From assembly GCA_026874595.1 (NCBI GenBank), contig CM049317.1:71385618-71449617 (forward strand): a stretch of DNA of 64,000 bases, read 5' to 3'. The notes under the pieces are model-generated. The model was not told the DNA's origin and ran no database searches. It saw nothing but the letters and a program-made list of their open reading frames with translations. Numbering within the stretch: position 1 is the first letter of the stretch; each line of letters starts with the position of its first letter. The DNA comes from Sipunculus nudus. Its lineage: Eukaryota > Annelida > Sipuncula > Golfingiida > Sipunculidae. Positions 42,064-56,400 of this stretch are shown in pieces. The position numbers and the translations under genes were made by a program.

Positions 42064-45000
42064 TATGATATAGTTGTCAATCCAGTGATATAATCATTCT
42101 AAATGATACATGAATAATTGGATTTATGGATTTATTAAATTTGCGTTTGGTAACAATCTATTAATCACTCGAAATGCTGTGGATTGATTCTCAATTAAAT
42201 GGTCATGGTAATTTTTTTCTCAACATTAACACATATCAATGATTTAAATCAAGCTTTAGTCCATGAACCGAGTATTTTCGATCGATCCTTTAGCATATCT
42301 TATGATGTCTAAGTTTGTTTAAGACTAAAAACTAAAATTTGAAACAACTTTATAAATATGCCGTGGGGATATCTGCCAAAGTTAACGAAAACCTTAACGT
42401 TGCCAAATAGTTAAGCCATTCATCTTTGGCCATTAACAAACAGGAACACAGTCCAGAAATGTTAAGAATGAACGCTGAATGCGTATTTATAAAACCGTAC
42501 ATGCATAAACTTAATCAAAGCGGAAGTTACATATTAGACTTGGTAAAATATGTCTTAAGACCACAATATTAAATACACAGGTAGAATCCTGTGAAGAGAC
42601 TCCTGACAGAGATCCCGTACTTGTATACACGGGATATATATCAGTGTTAAACTGTGACAGGTGAACCACGAAGGCCAATCCAGCTACTTTGTATTTTGTT
42701 AACGTTGTTGTTCATACCGTGTTGCAGTGTCATGATTATTTTCAGCTGTTGTGCACTGTCAGGAATGCAATTTTTAAAAAAAATGACGAAAATTCCGACA
42801 GTTAAGTTATAACACGTTTTGGACTGAGTCGTGTGTTGACAGTGGGAAGCATAGGTTATTCTGAACCGATGACGCAAGGAATTTGTGGATCATTTTTTTT
42901 ACTCTTGTTTAATGCCTGATACACATGGTGCACCCCAGGCTGTCACAGTACTAGGCTGGAGTAACAATGTGACCATCGGATTTCATTTTTTTATATTACA
43001 GCGAGTATTATTTCATATTTTGTATTCTTGCAAGCACCTCATGCCCAAGTTACAGGAAATTCATATTTTTTCATCATTAATGTTGGTCAGGTGGTTGAAA
43101 AAAAATCAACTGGCTCAATTTTATATTTTTGGTTAAACTCCGGCCTCATCCAGTCTAAACTGAACATCCAGAGGGCAAAAATGATGCCCTACACAGAAGC
43201 GGCACATTTCATTTTAGATTTATGGAGATGCTGTCTTGTTTGCTCAGTTTAGATATAAATAATGAGATAAAAATTCCCAACGTGTTTTCATTAGTTTACA
43301 AGTTGCTTTTTCAAATGATACATGATGGCAAAAATAAACATGCGATGCAAACGGGAAGCTTTTTATGACGTTAAGTGGCCTGAAATCGCCACTGCCAGCT
43401 AGCAGGCAAGGTTGATTTGAGCAGTAAAAATGTATTTACACCTGATGGAAATATGTAAAAACAAACGTACTTTTAAACTTGCGGAAGCCCAAGGGGGAGG
43501 GGGGGGGATCAGGCAAAGTTGTGTTTTGTATTAGGGTACGTTCACTCAACTAAATTTATTACTGCCAAATCAACGATTGCCAAACAAAAACTTAAAGGGG
43601 CCTATTTCGTTATCTGACGTCCATTAACCAGACATAATCCTTTTGTAATTACAGGCACTTGGCACATTATATTACTATTAATTTCGTATAAATTATGTTA
43701 TACTCAGCTGACCTTCAGTCATGCTAAGCTACAGTGATTACCGTTTATCCGTCGTCTTAATGTATTGTCTGTCTGTTAGACATCAGTTAACCTTTAAGAA
43801 AAAAAAAAGTCCAGAAAAAGCCGATCACTTTGCACACAGGCTGTACGTTAGGTTTATACTCGCGTGTTGATAACAAGTTTGGGGGGGGGGGCATCTGGTG
43901 GGAAATCAGATGAACTAGAGTTTTACAACTTGCAATTAGCAACTAGTGTAACCACTAACCAACCACCTGTAGGCCACAACCGGCGCATGTAGCGCGTTTA
44001 CTATCAGCTTGTACAAGCTCATACATCCGTGAGAGAGGCGCTATAAGAGTGTACAGAGTAAGCCAGAAATCACATATATTCTACATAAAGGGTAGCCTAG
44101 CTGGCTTTAATGAAATCAACAGTTCATGATTACATTAATCCTGGTTACTAAAATGTCCTAAAGGTTCAGTCACCTGATTCATTGTTTAGCTACAGAACAC
44201 AAAAATGAAACAATGTGCCGAAATGAAAAATTGTAACCTTGATTGGTAGAACAACGGGTTATTCATGCTCATTTACAAAAGAAATCATCCATGAGAAATA
44301 GTTCCGGCAAATTTGGTAGAATGAATATTTCCCTTGGTGTAGTCTCACATATGGGGGGGGGGGGGGGGCTATATTTTCCAGGTATTCGTTTAAACAAACG
44401 AGTGTGCAATAATTAACAGAAGGTTGGGATACGTACCCTCGATTTTTGTTTTTTTTATTCTGGAAATGTGTTTTTTCCAAAATGTAAAATAATGAACCAA
44501 AATTTACCTCTACAAACAAAAACCAGAAAAAAGAAATTCTGAAACATGTTTTCCCCAATTCACCGATATAACGCTGAGAGTACAAGGTCAAGTGGCATTC
44601 ACTCACCTGAGGAAAAAAACAAATGGCCCAAAGCCCACAAAGAAATAGCGTGCCAATGTATTATCGACAGCTGGCCACGAAGCCGTTGTGGCCCATAAAC
44701 ATATACCTAATATCCAACCTTTATTTTGTCATCATCCAGATATACGTGACAGGGCCTAATCAGTTTTAACCAATGATAGGTAAGGGCATTTGAATCTTGG
44801 TATAAATAGGAATAAACAATTTGATAAAGTTGTATGAACCTGATAGTGCACTGGTAAGGAAGACTGTCCTAAGAACAACCAGAGTGTAACAGTGCCTGAA
44901 GTAGTAACCTTGAGCAAACCACTGGGAAAAAAAAAAGAAAGAACACAGTTGATTATGCAGTAAAAATGAAACTTTTTATTTGGCAGAAAATGGCAGGAGT

Positions 45001-45450
45001 AGAGAAGATATTTTTGCAGTGAAAATTTAACATATTTTTTTTTATTTGACAGACAGTGCAAATGGTAGACAGGTTTGTTTACATTACCATTGGTCTCAGG
45101 TTTGATTACATTACCATATGTCTTTATGAAAGAAAGTTGTCGACAGTGTGCCATGTTGAAACTTGTGCTGATTTTTGTATACCATAAAATTAATGTTAGA
45201 CATTTAACATAGAACTGGCTTGCTTCAAAGTAATTATATAAAAAGTCCAAGAAGAGTTTAAAGTTGTTCGGAGTCCATTTAACGGTGTGTTGGGTCTGGT
45301 AGAGGGTCATCTGAAATAAAGAAAATGAAATAATTAAAATCCAATGAAATTAAAAAATTTCTGATACAGGCCCATAAACATTAAAAGGCTATGTAAGGAT
45401 GTAATATCCCTCAAAATGCTAACTGGTATCGGAAAAATAAAATAAAGATA
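42064..45450. other. Intergenic, G-runs, no gene recognised
   Basis: G-runs at about 43497-43507, 43881-43890 and 44353-44368. A minus frame of 184 codons (44756-45310) is asparagine/leucine-rich with no family match and lies downstream of the prominin-like gene; it is probably chance or UTR. Confidence 0.45.
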
Positions 45451-45634
45451 CAGTGAAACCATGTTGTGTCAAAGTTGAAGGGACACTAATAAAACTTCAA
45501 CTCATCCAAGGTTTGACACAAGCAGGTATTATTTGGTAATAATTAAACTACAGTTGTCCCGAATATGGACTCTGTAACTTGGAAATAAGTGGGGTATTTG
45601 ACATAAGCGAGTATGACCAAACAAGATTTCAATG
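45451..45634. mobile_element. 184-bp pogo/mariner-like MITE
   Basis: Termini CAGTGAAACCATGTTGTGTC and (reverse) CATTGAAATCTTGTTTGGTC match at 15 of 20 positions and are flanked by TA. The CAGTGAAACC terminus is typical of pogo/Tigger-type MITEs. Confidence 0.7.
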
Positions 45635-46130
45635 TATATGTAAAATATATATCTTAAAAACACTAAAAAAGAATATATGGAAAACATAACCTTCATGAAA
45701 AAATAAGCTGTTTAATGATCATTTGGAAGGAAAGGTTTTTTAGTTATTTAATAGTTTGTAAATACAGGTTCATTAACAAGAGTGCCTATGGGAAACACCA
45801 GACTTCACAGAAAAACAAATCTCTGCAGATGATCCACGTTTATTTTTTAAATGAATGAATTTCATACACAAACTTATAACTCCTCATATGAGTGACGGTG
45901 AAAAACCAACACTGATTGATTATTAATAATCAAATGTCAAAACAAATATTATATTAAAAACAGAACAAATCTAGATATTTATTGGACTGAATTTTTCATC
46001 TGTTCTCGGGAGAAATATGTTTAATAAGAAACATAGCCTAGATTACAAATTTACAAGATGTAGTACATTACCTGTTGTTTGCTTCAAAGTTCATTCTCTT
46101 TAAATGTTACTGCAAATAAAAATAAAAAAT

Positions 46131-47217
46131 TACTAGAATACCGGTAATCGACATGCGACTTTGTGTATCCGCCGACATCAGAGTGGGACAGGTGAAGTGA
46201 GGCATGGATTGAATAGCAAGGGAGAAAAGAGTGAGGTGTGTTGCATATTAGCATTGATGTCTGCAGCCGAAATATGTATGCAGGTGGCACCACCTACCAC
46301 GAAATCCAGAATGCTATCCAAGTTGTATGCAACATTTTAGGCAGATAAGTGAATCCACTACTTGTATACGAGTGATTTTAACCCACAGCAGACAAACAGA
46401 AGGGCACTGTGCAAAATTGGTGGTAGGTGGCGCCACCAATTTTGTGTATGATTAAGAGCTATGTGAGATCTATGTCTGCAGCATAAACATAAACGTAGGT
46501 GACACCACCTACCACAAAATCCAGAAAGCTATCCAATATGTATGAACCTGCAAAATTTTAGGCAGGTAAGTTAAACCACTGCTGAGATATGAGAGATTTT
46601 AACCAAAGGCAGATGGACAGATGGAAGCTGTGCAAAAATGGTGGCAGGTGCACCACCAATTTTGTGTATGATTAAGAGCTATGTGAGGTCTTTACACATG
46701 CAAAATTTCAGGGGGATATATCAAACCAGTCCTGAGATATAAGCCTGAATGTCTGCAGCTTGAACTTGAATGTAGGTGGCGCCACCTGTCATAAAATCAA
46801 GAAAGCTATCCAGGTATACACATGCAAAATTTTAGGTGGATAAGTCCAACCAATGCAGAGATATGAGTGATTTTATCCAAAGGCAGATGAACAGATGGAA
46901 GCTATGCAAAAATGTTTGCAGGTGGTGCTATCCAAGGGCTTTATTTGTGCAAAATTTTAGCCTGATCGGTCAAACCGTTCCCGAAATATGTGGTTTAATG
47001 TGTGGAAACAGACACACAAATGGACGCTGGGCAAGATGAAAGATCAGAGGTCAACCAAAAATGCGGGCGCAGCAGTTCACATGTGACACGATCATAATCC
47101 TGAATTTTAATAAATCCGCCCAGTGGTTATGGAGGAGTTCTCCAGAAACCTATGCAGCAGTGGCGGTGGCGGCCAACTGATAACATAGTATCCGCAAAAC
47201 TCTGATTTGGCGGATAC
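46131..47217 (+). mobile_element. Helitron-like HINE/pearl-type element H1
   Basis: The left flank starts ACTAGAATAC and matches H2 and H3 over about 125 bp. The core is made of alternating half-units of about 130-150 bp bordered by GGTGGCGCCACC. The right end is a 30-nt hairpin GTATCCGC...GCGGATAC (47188-47217). The hairpin arm is echoed inverted in the left flank (GTATCCGCC..ATCAGAGT at 46165-46184), the asymmetric terminal inverted repeat known from Helentron-type elements. It lies 3' of the prominin-like stop, perhaps in its UTR. Confidence 0.72.
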
Positions 47218-47490
47218 AATTATGGTTAGTGCACAAAATATGACATAAAATATACCATGAAAGTAAGATAACTTTACCAAAGGATTTTTACTTAATGTCA
47301 TCAAGTTTACAGAGGTAATATAAATAAACACTTCTCATATTGTAAAATACAAAATGATGCAACCTTAACTAAATCGAGAATATTACAGTGCATAAATGGC
47401 AACAAAAACTTCATAAATATTAGATGGGTTTAAATATTTATGAGATCAGAAATTCAACCAAACTATACATGTAATTAAATATATTTTGAA

Positions 47491-50400
47491 TTAATATTCA
47501 TTGCATATTCTTTTTTTTTTTTCATTGCATATTCTTTGGAAAGACAACTGTGTAGCGGGCAAAATACACCTGTCAGAAGTGCTTTCCTTGGCTGTTTTAG
47601 TGTTGTTATCACAATCGATGCTGACATCAGTGCCGCTCTGGGCAGTTTCAGCTGTGCTAACATCACCACTAGTGTTTTTCTGAATGACGGACATGATGTT
47701 GTTGTTTTCATCAAGAATCACACTTACATTGTCATGGCTGGTAGTAGTGTCAACACAGGTGGCGCTAGTGGTCTCAGTTGAGAGTGCCTTTGGTTCCTTT
47801 TCTTCACTATGAGCGGTGCTAGCGTTGTCCTTTTCAGTTTTCTCAGGTTTTTCTCCATCGTTGTAAGTAGCAGCAGTATTAACCTGGTTCTTTTTAGTGA
47901 ACATCTGATCATCATTACTGTTGCGGGTTTTGTTTGGCTTTTCTTGAGAAATCATGTTGACCATCTCCATGTCAGTGACTACATCCTGTCTGCTGGTCTG
48001 CTTGGCTGAACCATTGTTATTTCTGTAGGTTTAGGAATTTTTTTTTCAGATTTGTAATACATAGATTTTTATGTCACAGTGTATCAACAGGTTAAGACAG
48101 GAAAGTCCTTCACTCCAAGTTATGTATATCCAGATTCTCATCTGAGAAGTGAATTTACCAGATTACCTACACATTTCCTGAGCCTATGTTAGTTTAAGAT
48201 TTTTTTAATATGTATTACACAGATTTGTATGTCACATTGTTTCAAAAGATTAAGACATAAAGTCTTTGACACCAGGATAGGCATATCCCAGAAACCATGG
48301 TGTTTTCTCAGCTAAGAAGTATAATTAGCGTATTACTGCCTCTAATTAAGTCCAGTAATTCTGGGAGATGTAACATACCACAGACCCTCACCATATTTGC
48401 ATGGTGGCATTATGATTAAGACCATTGTGCCAGATCTTACCTCTGTGCTGATCTTGCAGCGAGGATGTCCACAAGAGAATTTGAACTTGCCAACTCTTCC
48501 TGACCCACCTTCCAGCCGTCAGACGGAGGTCTGTAAGACAAATGCACAAAAGACTAACATTTATAAACACTACATATTATGTGCCAATAAAGCCTCAAAA
48601 TTAAAACCACCGACAGGACCTCAATAAAGTGGTTGCATTTTCGAGGCGGTCATCTAGGCGAGGTTTGATATAAAGAGCAAAACAAATGTGTTGGGGGGGG
48701 GGGGGGGGGGGGTAAACAAGTGGTCATTATTTTGTGGTGGTTGCTATACTGAGGTGGTCGGTAGGAGAGGGCATTGTTTCATGTATCAGCAATATCAAAT
48801 AACAACAACAAAAATTATTAATACCACTATAAATTACAATTCCAAATTGTTAAACTACTTTCAGGAGTTTTCATGAGGATTCAATATAACCTTAATATTT
48901 TTTCAGCGAGTAATAAATAACCTAAATGAACACTCTATAATCATGATAAGTTACAGATGGCAGGGTCAATGTGTTAAGCAAGTTCCAATATTCTGTGAGA
49001 TTGTAGCACAAGCCAGAGTGCTTCTATTTCATTAGTATATCATATAGATATCTGAATTAAACAACTTGAGCATAAAAACAGATAGAGAAAGACAGTGCAA
49101 CTAACTATAAGTACACAGTTCATAAAAAATAGCAGTGCAAGAGATAACAATTGCCAGAGAAAATCTCTTAGATATTCGAATAAACATTAAGGGTAAAAAG
49201 TTATGGTTAAAGAAACAAACCTATAATATTTGGTGATGCAGAGACTAAAGATGAGCAACACAAGCAGAGAGAGTGCTATTATCCCAGAAGACATCCAGAT
49301 TCCATTCTGTGAGAGAAGGTAAAGGAGACATGCAGAGGATGAAGATTGAGGAGGTGTTCTTGGATAACCGTAAGGCCATACAAAAAATAAAACATTGTTC
49401 CACTCCCTTTGTTTGTAGAACAGCTTGTTTGTTCTTTAAATGAAGACCAGTACCTTGTTCATGCATGTTGTTCATTTGTGCCAAAGCACATATTCCTTAA
49501 AAGAATTCTCAAAAGTGTGGAAAATTGACCAATTTTTTGTTGATCATATACACCAATTCAAGAACTGAAGCAAATTTTTTTGCAAACTGGCGCAATTCCA
49601 TGCATAGGGTCAATGGGTAAATAACAGAAAAAATAAATTCACCAACTTACACCATATTTTCCCCCCAGGAGTCTGTAGAACAATAAATTTTTTTTGTGGC
49701 CTTAAAGAAACAAACTGAGATTGAATCTTTAATGTATCAGAGACATGCAGGAGTTAAAGGTTTAAACAACAGGAGAAATGTAAGAGCGCAAGCACAGGAA
49801 ACACGCAAAGGTGAAAGGTCAGGACATGTGCAGAGGTTAAGCATGCTGATAGGTTAAACATGTGTGATACAAGCATGACAACACCAATTTTAAACTTAAA
49901 TCCTACAGAGCAGTCAGGAAAGGTTGCATTAAATTACTTCAGATGAAAATGTGGTAATTAATTTCTTCAGTTTCTTAAAGCTCTGCTAAATCTCAAGCTT
50001 GTAGTTAGCTAAAAATTATATCAAGAATAAACTTAGATTGCTTCAAGCATGTAGTCTTGTACCCTGCATATATCATCTACATGCAGGTAAAAGTATGCTT
50101 ATATATAAAACAGGAGAGAAGAAGACAATAAACTTTTTGTCTATTTTTTTTTTGTCTTTTTGTGTTACAATTTAAGGAAATTTGAGGTAGGAGGGTTCAT
50201 TCATCAAGTAAATCTGGCTAAAAAAATGGAAAATACAGAGCCCATACCACAGCTCCAGCAAAATAATCACACAGGACATCTGTAGTTCCCTCGTACACAT
50301 CATGCAGAGGCTGGCACTGACCCACTTCATTGTTAAGCTGGGAAGAGAACAACAAGGGCTTTAGCAGTTTGGTAGAACAAATACAGTGAAACCTGTGTTG

Positions 50401-53400
50401 TAAGACCACCTGTTGGACTGGCCAAAAATGGTGTCAATTCACAGGTGGTCTTATATGAAAGACCAATCGAAAGCTTTAGGTTCCCTCAAAGGTGGTCTTA
50501 GTTTAAGACTGGAGGTTTAATTTAACAGGTCTTTCAGACAGGTTCCACTGTACATATACACTAAAAGAAATTATATACCAATAATAAATACCACTGACCA
50601 AGTCTTCCATTATTAAAAATGAGAAAAGTGGTCCAAGACTCCATGTGTACCTCCACCAGGTTTGTTCCACACAGGATAAATGCAAGACAAGCAGGTGTGT
50701 CAAGGTTCACCAACCTCACAGCTGAATCCTGGGTAAGCTCTCGAATTTATACCAGTAAATGGCAAGACTTGATCTTGACATGGATGCATGAAGAAACTGC
50801 CCTTCTCAAAATGTATAGAATCCTTTACTACACCAATAACATAGTGATCAAAAATACCTAATAAATTTCATGGGTTGTTCATAGGGTGTTAACCTAACCT
50901 TCCACAGAATTTAATCAAAATTTTCAATGCTGGAGTAAATGTGGCGATAGCTAGACCAAATATTCCAGCTGAACAAAATATGACAAACTAGATGTGGTTG
51001 GACTATGGTCCTCAGAAGGCCCCGCATCTCTGGTAGTTCCGGACTAGTTTACATATAGGTGAAAAGTTTAGGTTAAAGTTGAAGAATATGACAAACAGAA
51101 TTAGGTTTTTATCCATATACATGAGGGGAAATATTCTACTTGTTCAAATAATATAAAAGAAGACATGTCTGAAATAATGTGTGCAAATGAAAATCACCGA
51201 TTGTACTGTGTTGTCCATATTTGATTTTGAGCAAGTCTGTCTTCAACTAAGGTCAGAAGCCCCCATATAGGCACCAATGATCCCTGTGAATCTGAGTAAG
51301 ATCTAGCATGTTCTTGTTGATCAATGATGCTCTGGAAGCCTATTGGAATTCCGACAGGTCTTCAATCCGATAGAGATGGAGCCCTTATAGGTGCCAATCA
51401 TCTCTGTGAATTTGGGAAAGATGAAGTATGTTGTTCATGAGTTATTGTGTGCAAAGGAAAATCAGCAATTGTGGGCTGTGGTGGCCATATTGGAAATCAG
51501 ACAGGTCTGTAATTCAATAGGTCTGGAGCCCTTGTATGTACCAATCATCCCTGTGAATTTGGGAAAGCTGAAGTATGTTGTTGTTGAGTTATTGCAGGTT
51601 AAAGAAAATCTGCGATTGGGTTGTGGTGGCCATATTGGAATTCTGACTGGTCTGTAATTCAATAGGTCTGGAGCCCTTGTATGTATCATTCATCCCTATG
51701 AATTTGGGAAAGCTGAAGTATGTTGTTGTTGAGTTATCCGGCGAGAAATAAAATCAGCAATTGGGCTGTGGTGGCCATATTGGAAATCCCACAGGTCTGC
51801 AATTCATTAGGTCTGGAGCCCTTATATGTACCAATCATCCCTGTGAATTTTGGAAAGCTGAAGTTTGTTGTTATGGAGTTATCGCAGGTGAATAAAAACC
51901 AGCAGTTGGGCTGTGGCGGCCATATTGGAATTCCAACTGGTCTGTCATTCAATAGTTCTTGAGCCCTTATATGTAACAATAATCCCCGTGAATTTAGAAA
52001 CGCTGAATTATGTTGTTGTTGAGTTATCCGGCAAGAAAGAAAATCAGCAAATATGGGCTGTGGTGGCCATATTGGAATTCCCAAAGGTCTGCAATTCATT
52101 AAGTCTGGAGCCCTTATATGTACCAATCAGTCCTGTGAATTATGGAAAGCTGAAGTTTGTTGTTATTGAGTTATCGCGGGTGAATAAAAATCAGCGGTTG
52201 GGCTGTGGCCGCCATATTGGAATTCCAACTGGTCTGTAATTCAATAGTTCTTGAGCCCTTATATGTCACAATCATCCCCAAGAATTTGGAAAAGCTGAAT
52301 TATGTTGTTGTTGAGGTATCCGGCGAAAAAGAAAATCAGCGATTGAGCCGTGGCAGCCATATTGGAAATTGGACAGGTCTGTAATTCTATAGGTCTTGAG
52401 CCCTCATATGTACCAATCATCCCTGTGAATTTGGGAAAGCTGAAAAATGTTGTAGTTGAGTTATCGCCCGAAAGAAAGTGTCACTGACAGAAGGACGGAA
52501 GTATGGAAGGACAGAAAGACAGAGGGAGGGACTGACACTGTGATCATTATAGGGCACCGCTTGTCAAGCGGGGCCCTAATTACCATCTGATGCAGGTGAA
52601 TATACACTTTAAATGGACTGAACAACTTGTTATAATAACTAGTACGAAACATTTTCCATGGCTCTGAAGAATGTTGGAGGATACCGAAGGACCCGGAGAA
52701 AACAACCAACCCTGGACGGGCCACAACAGCCACTTTCATAGCCATAGCGGGAAATCGAACCTGGTACACAAGCAGAGAGGGCCAAGCATTTTTCCACACA
52801 ACTGAACAGGTTTGACAATGTACATCTAACATATGGCTCACATTCTAAAATTTCAATGATAGTTTTAGCTCTTGACCTAAAATGTCTTAAAAATATATTT
52901 TAAAGGATAAAATATTGTAAACTAGAATATGGGTAGTTGACATGTGACTACGTGTTTATCCACCAAATTCAGAGTGGGACAGGTAAAGTGAGGCATGGAT
53001 TGAGTGGCAAGGGGAAATAAGAGTGATATGTGTTGCATACAACAAGGATGTCTGCCAAGTAAATATGATTGTAGATGGCGCCACCTCTTATATGAAAGAT
53101 AAAGCTATCAAAGATGTATACATGTGCAAAATTTCAGAAGAATAAGTCCCACTGCTGAGATATGAGAGATTTTAACCCTAAGCAGATGAATAGATGGACA
53201 CCATGCAAAAATGGTTATAATTAAGTACGGCCACCAAATTTGTATCAGCTGTAGATCTATTTAAGATCTATACTCATGCAAAATTTCAGGCCAGTATGTC
53301 AAACCAGTCCTGAGATATTAGCATGGAAGTTTGCAGTGTAAATATGAATGTAGATGGCGCCACCTGCCACAAAATCAAGAAAGCTATCCAGGATGTATAC

Positions 53401-56400
53401 ACATGCAAAATTCAGGTTGATAAGTCCAACTACTGTTGAGATATGAGTGATTTTAACCTAAGGCAAAGAACAGATTGACACTGTGCAAAAAAGGTTGCAG
53501 GTGGCGCCACCAGTTTTTTGTATGATATAAAGCTATTAAAAAGCTACACTCGTGCAAAATTTCAGCTCGATTGGTAAAAACAAGTCTAAAGATATGTTGG
53601 TTATTATTTCGGTCCAGTTGTCTCAGAGGAGATCTTCTGAAAATAATGCAGCAGCAGTGAAACCCTGTCAGAAACATAGTGTCTGCAGAACTTTGTTTTG
53701 GCAGATACCATTAAACAGAGGAACATGTGTTTGATACTCACAGCTTTCTCAACATGAGCAACGTAGCCTTTAGCCAAATCAACCAGCCGACTTCTAAACC
53801 TGGAGGCTCCCTGGAAAATACACAAAGAGTAGGAGTTTACTCTGGCACCATTAGTGCTGGTTCAATTAATATATTAAAACTTAATGATCTGAAACTATAT
53901 TTAAACAACCAGGGAGTTCAGAGAAAATGTTGTACTTTACCAGTTTTCATGGATAATTTGCCAGCAAACACAAACAATATTTGTGAAGTTTAAGGAAACT
54001 TATAGGAAAAGGAAAAGTTCTTCTTATGATACAATCTGTTTAAAATTAGTGGTACTTTTTCAAGTATTACATATTTTCAAGGTAGCTGAAATGTACATGA
54101 ACATGCAATTTCAAACAAAGTAACAGTGAATTATTTTTAGGCAAATTATATATATATATATATCACAAAATTACTAGACACAAAGAATCATGAAAAAGTT
54201 GCAGAAACTAATGGGTTATCTGACCTGTGTCATAAGTCCTGCACCTCTGTCCCTGAGTGCTGTCTGTATGGAGCTGGCTCTGGTCAGAATATTGTCAAGG
54301 CTGGTCTGGAAAAAAAACATCAGCATCACTGTTATAAAAATGTAATAAAAGATGGAGTCCAACATTAAATGAAACTTCAATAAGGAATATAATAAACAAG
54401 TGCACAGTAAGAGTGCAAATAATACTCCAGTCATGGATCTTGTGACCTCTGGCCATATGTTATTAAATATACACATACTGCAGAGGATCAAGCTCAGGTC
54501 AAACACTTTAATTGTAAAATATTAAAAGTGAGTTCTGTCAAAATCCAGCAAATTCATTAAATATGTGCAGATCAAGCTGAGAATCAAATTAAGACAATTC
54601 CTTATTGGTATTGCTCATAGTGAGTTTCATGAAAATTTATTGCAGCAATACCAAAGATTATAGATGTATGTATGGCTAAACATACAGACTGTCGTCTTGT
54701 GAATGGACACTGCCAATATCATAATATGACCCTCCTATAAGTGTTCCATATCTGATCTTACCACTGAAAACAAATGACAAATGCAGTTTTACATTCAACT
54801 AAGAAATAACACCACTACGTGGTTCCTTTATTTCAATAAAGAACAGAATGTTTAATCTATAAAAAGTTTCTAAAACTATTTACCTTAACAGATGATAGTG
54901 TTTCACTTGTAGCACTCAACTCCGTTTTCATGTTTCCCTGGAAATTAGATGAAGGTAATGCATATAGGATGATTGAAGTATTTCAGTGTGTTAAATACAG
55001 AAGATAACTGGGCAATGCATTAGATGCCCAAAAATTTCATAAATTTAATTATTTCAAGGCATGCCATAACAAAAAAAAATCGCACAAGCGCTGGATGCCT
55101 GTAGTCTGCATTTCTGAATATTCTGAATATGTAATTTTGTGGGCTCCATTTCACCTTCTAATCTGTACTGTTACAATTACAAATTGGTCCCTAAACACAC
55201 TATCCTAATTCATCTGCTTTATAAAATTTAAATACCTAACATTAATTTCAAAAGTCACGTTCATCATGAATATACAAGACAGCTCAAATATTGTTTAACT
55301 TAGGCTGATACAAAATGACATTGGGTAAACTTATATCTAAACTAGAAAAGCACTCAGAGAGGGCGCAAGGCAGCCAAGGCAGCAATACCTCATATATATT
55401 AAGTTGTCAGTAATGCAGCATTTTCCCTTCAATAAAATGATGATCTAGATCACCCCCAAAATTTAATCAGTTGTTCCTTGTATCATTGCCCAGCATTCCC
55501 GAACATTTCATCAAAACCTGTCAAAAATTATGCTAACAAACAAAGCAGTGGCAGCAAGAAACATAACCCCTGCCCCTTGGCTGAGGTAATTATTGAAGCA
55601 ATCACTCGATTCCCTGTTTCATATCTTAATATAATATCCACTGACCAGTGAGACATGCATGGCTGCTACAAGTCTGTTGTTCAGTGCTGTCAGATCATCT
55701 CCCATTTGTTGGTATAGCTGTCTCAGATCCTGTTGTGAAAAAAAATAAATATAATTATACATTATTGCCTCTGCCACGAGTGTATGCGATCATTTCCATT
55801 TGTGTGTGTTTGTTAACAAAACAAGTGACCCAAGGGTCATGACGCTCAGCTGACTGGGAAGAGATTCACAAAATTTTATCATCAGAATGGTAGATACCCA
55901 TTCAACTGAAGCATCAAACAGATTAACCAACAGGCCAAGATTTAGTCTGTATTTATATATCTGAAAAATAGAGAAAAAATGTGTAAACTTTATAAACTAG
56001 AATACGGGTAGCCGACAAGTGACTACGTGTATCTGCCAAAATCAGAGTGGAACGGGTGAAGTGAGGCATGGATTGAGTGGCAAGGGGAAACAGAGTGAGG
56101 TATGTTGCATATTAGCATGGATGTCTGCAGCCTAAATGTGTATGTAGGTTGTGCAACCTACCACAAATCCAGAAAGCTGTCCAAGTTGTATACATATGCA
56201 AAATTTTAGGCAGAAAAGTCAAACCACTACATGGATATGAGTGATTTTAGCCCACGGCAGACAAACAGACAGACGCTGTGCAAAAATGGTTGCAGTTTTG
56301 TGTATGATAAAGACCTATGTGAGATCTAAACACAAGCACAATTTTGGCCCAATCGGTCAAATGGTTCCTGAGATATTAGCTTGGATATGTGCAGCGTTAA

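Noticed and set aside
44756-45310. A 184-codon minus frame as a new gene
   Set aside because: Low-complexity AT-derived composition, no domain and no exon-like neighbours. It may be UTR; left unassigned.
51391-52239. Several long open frames across the 146-bp array
   Set aside because: Each is the same translated repeat unit (LEPLYVP.., VVAILEI..) in shifting frames, on both strands.
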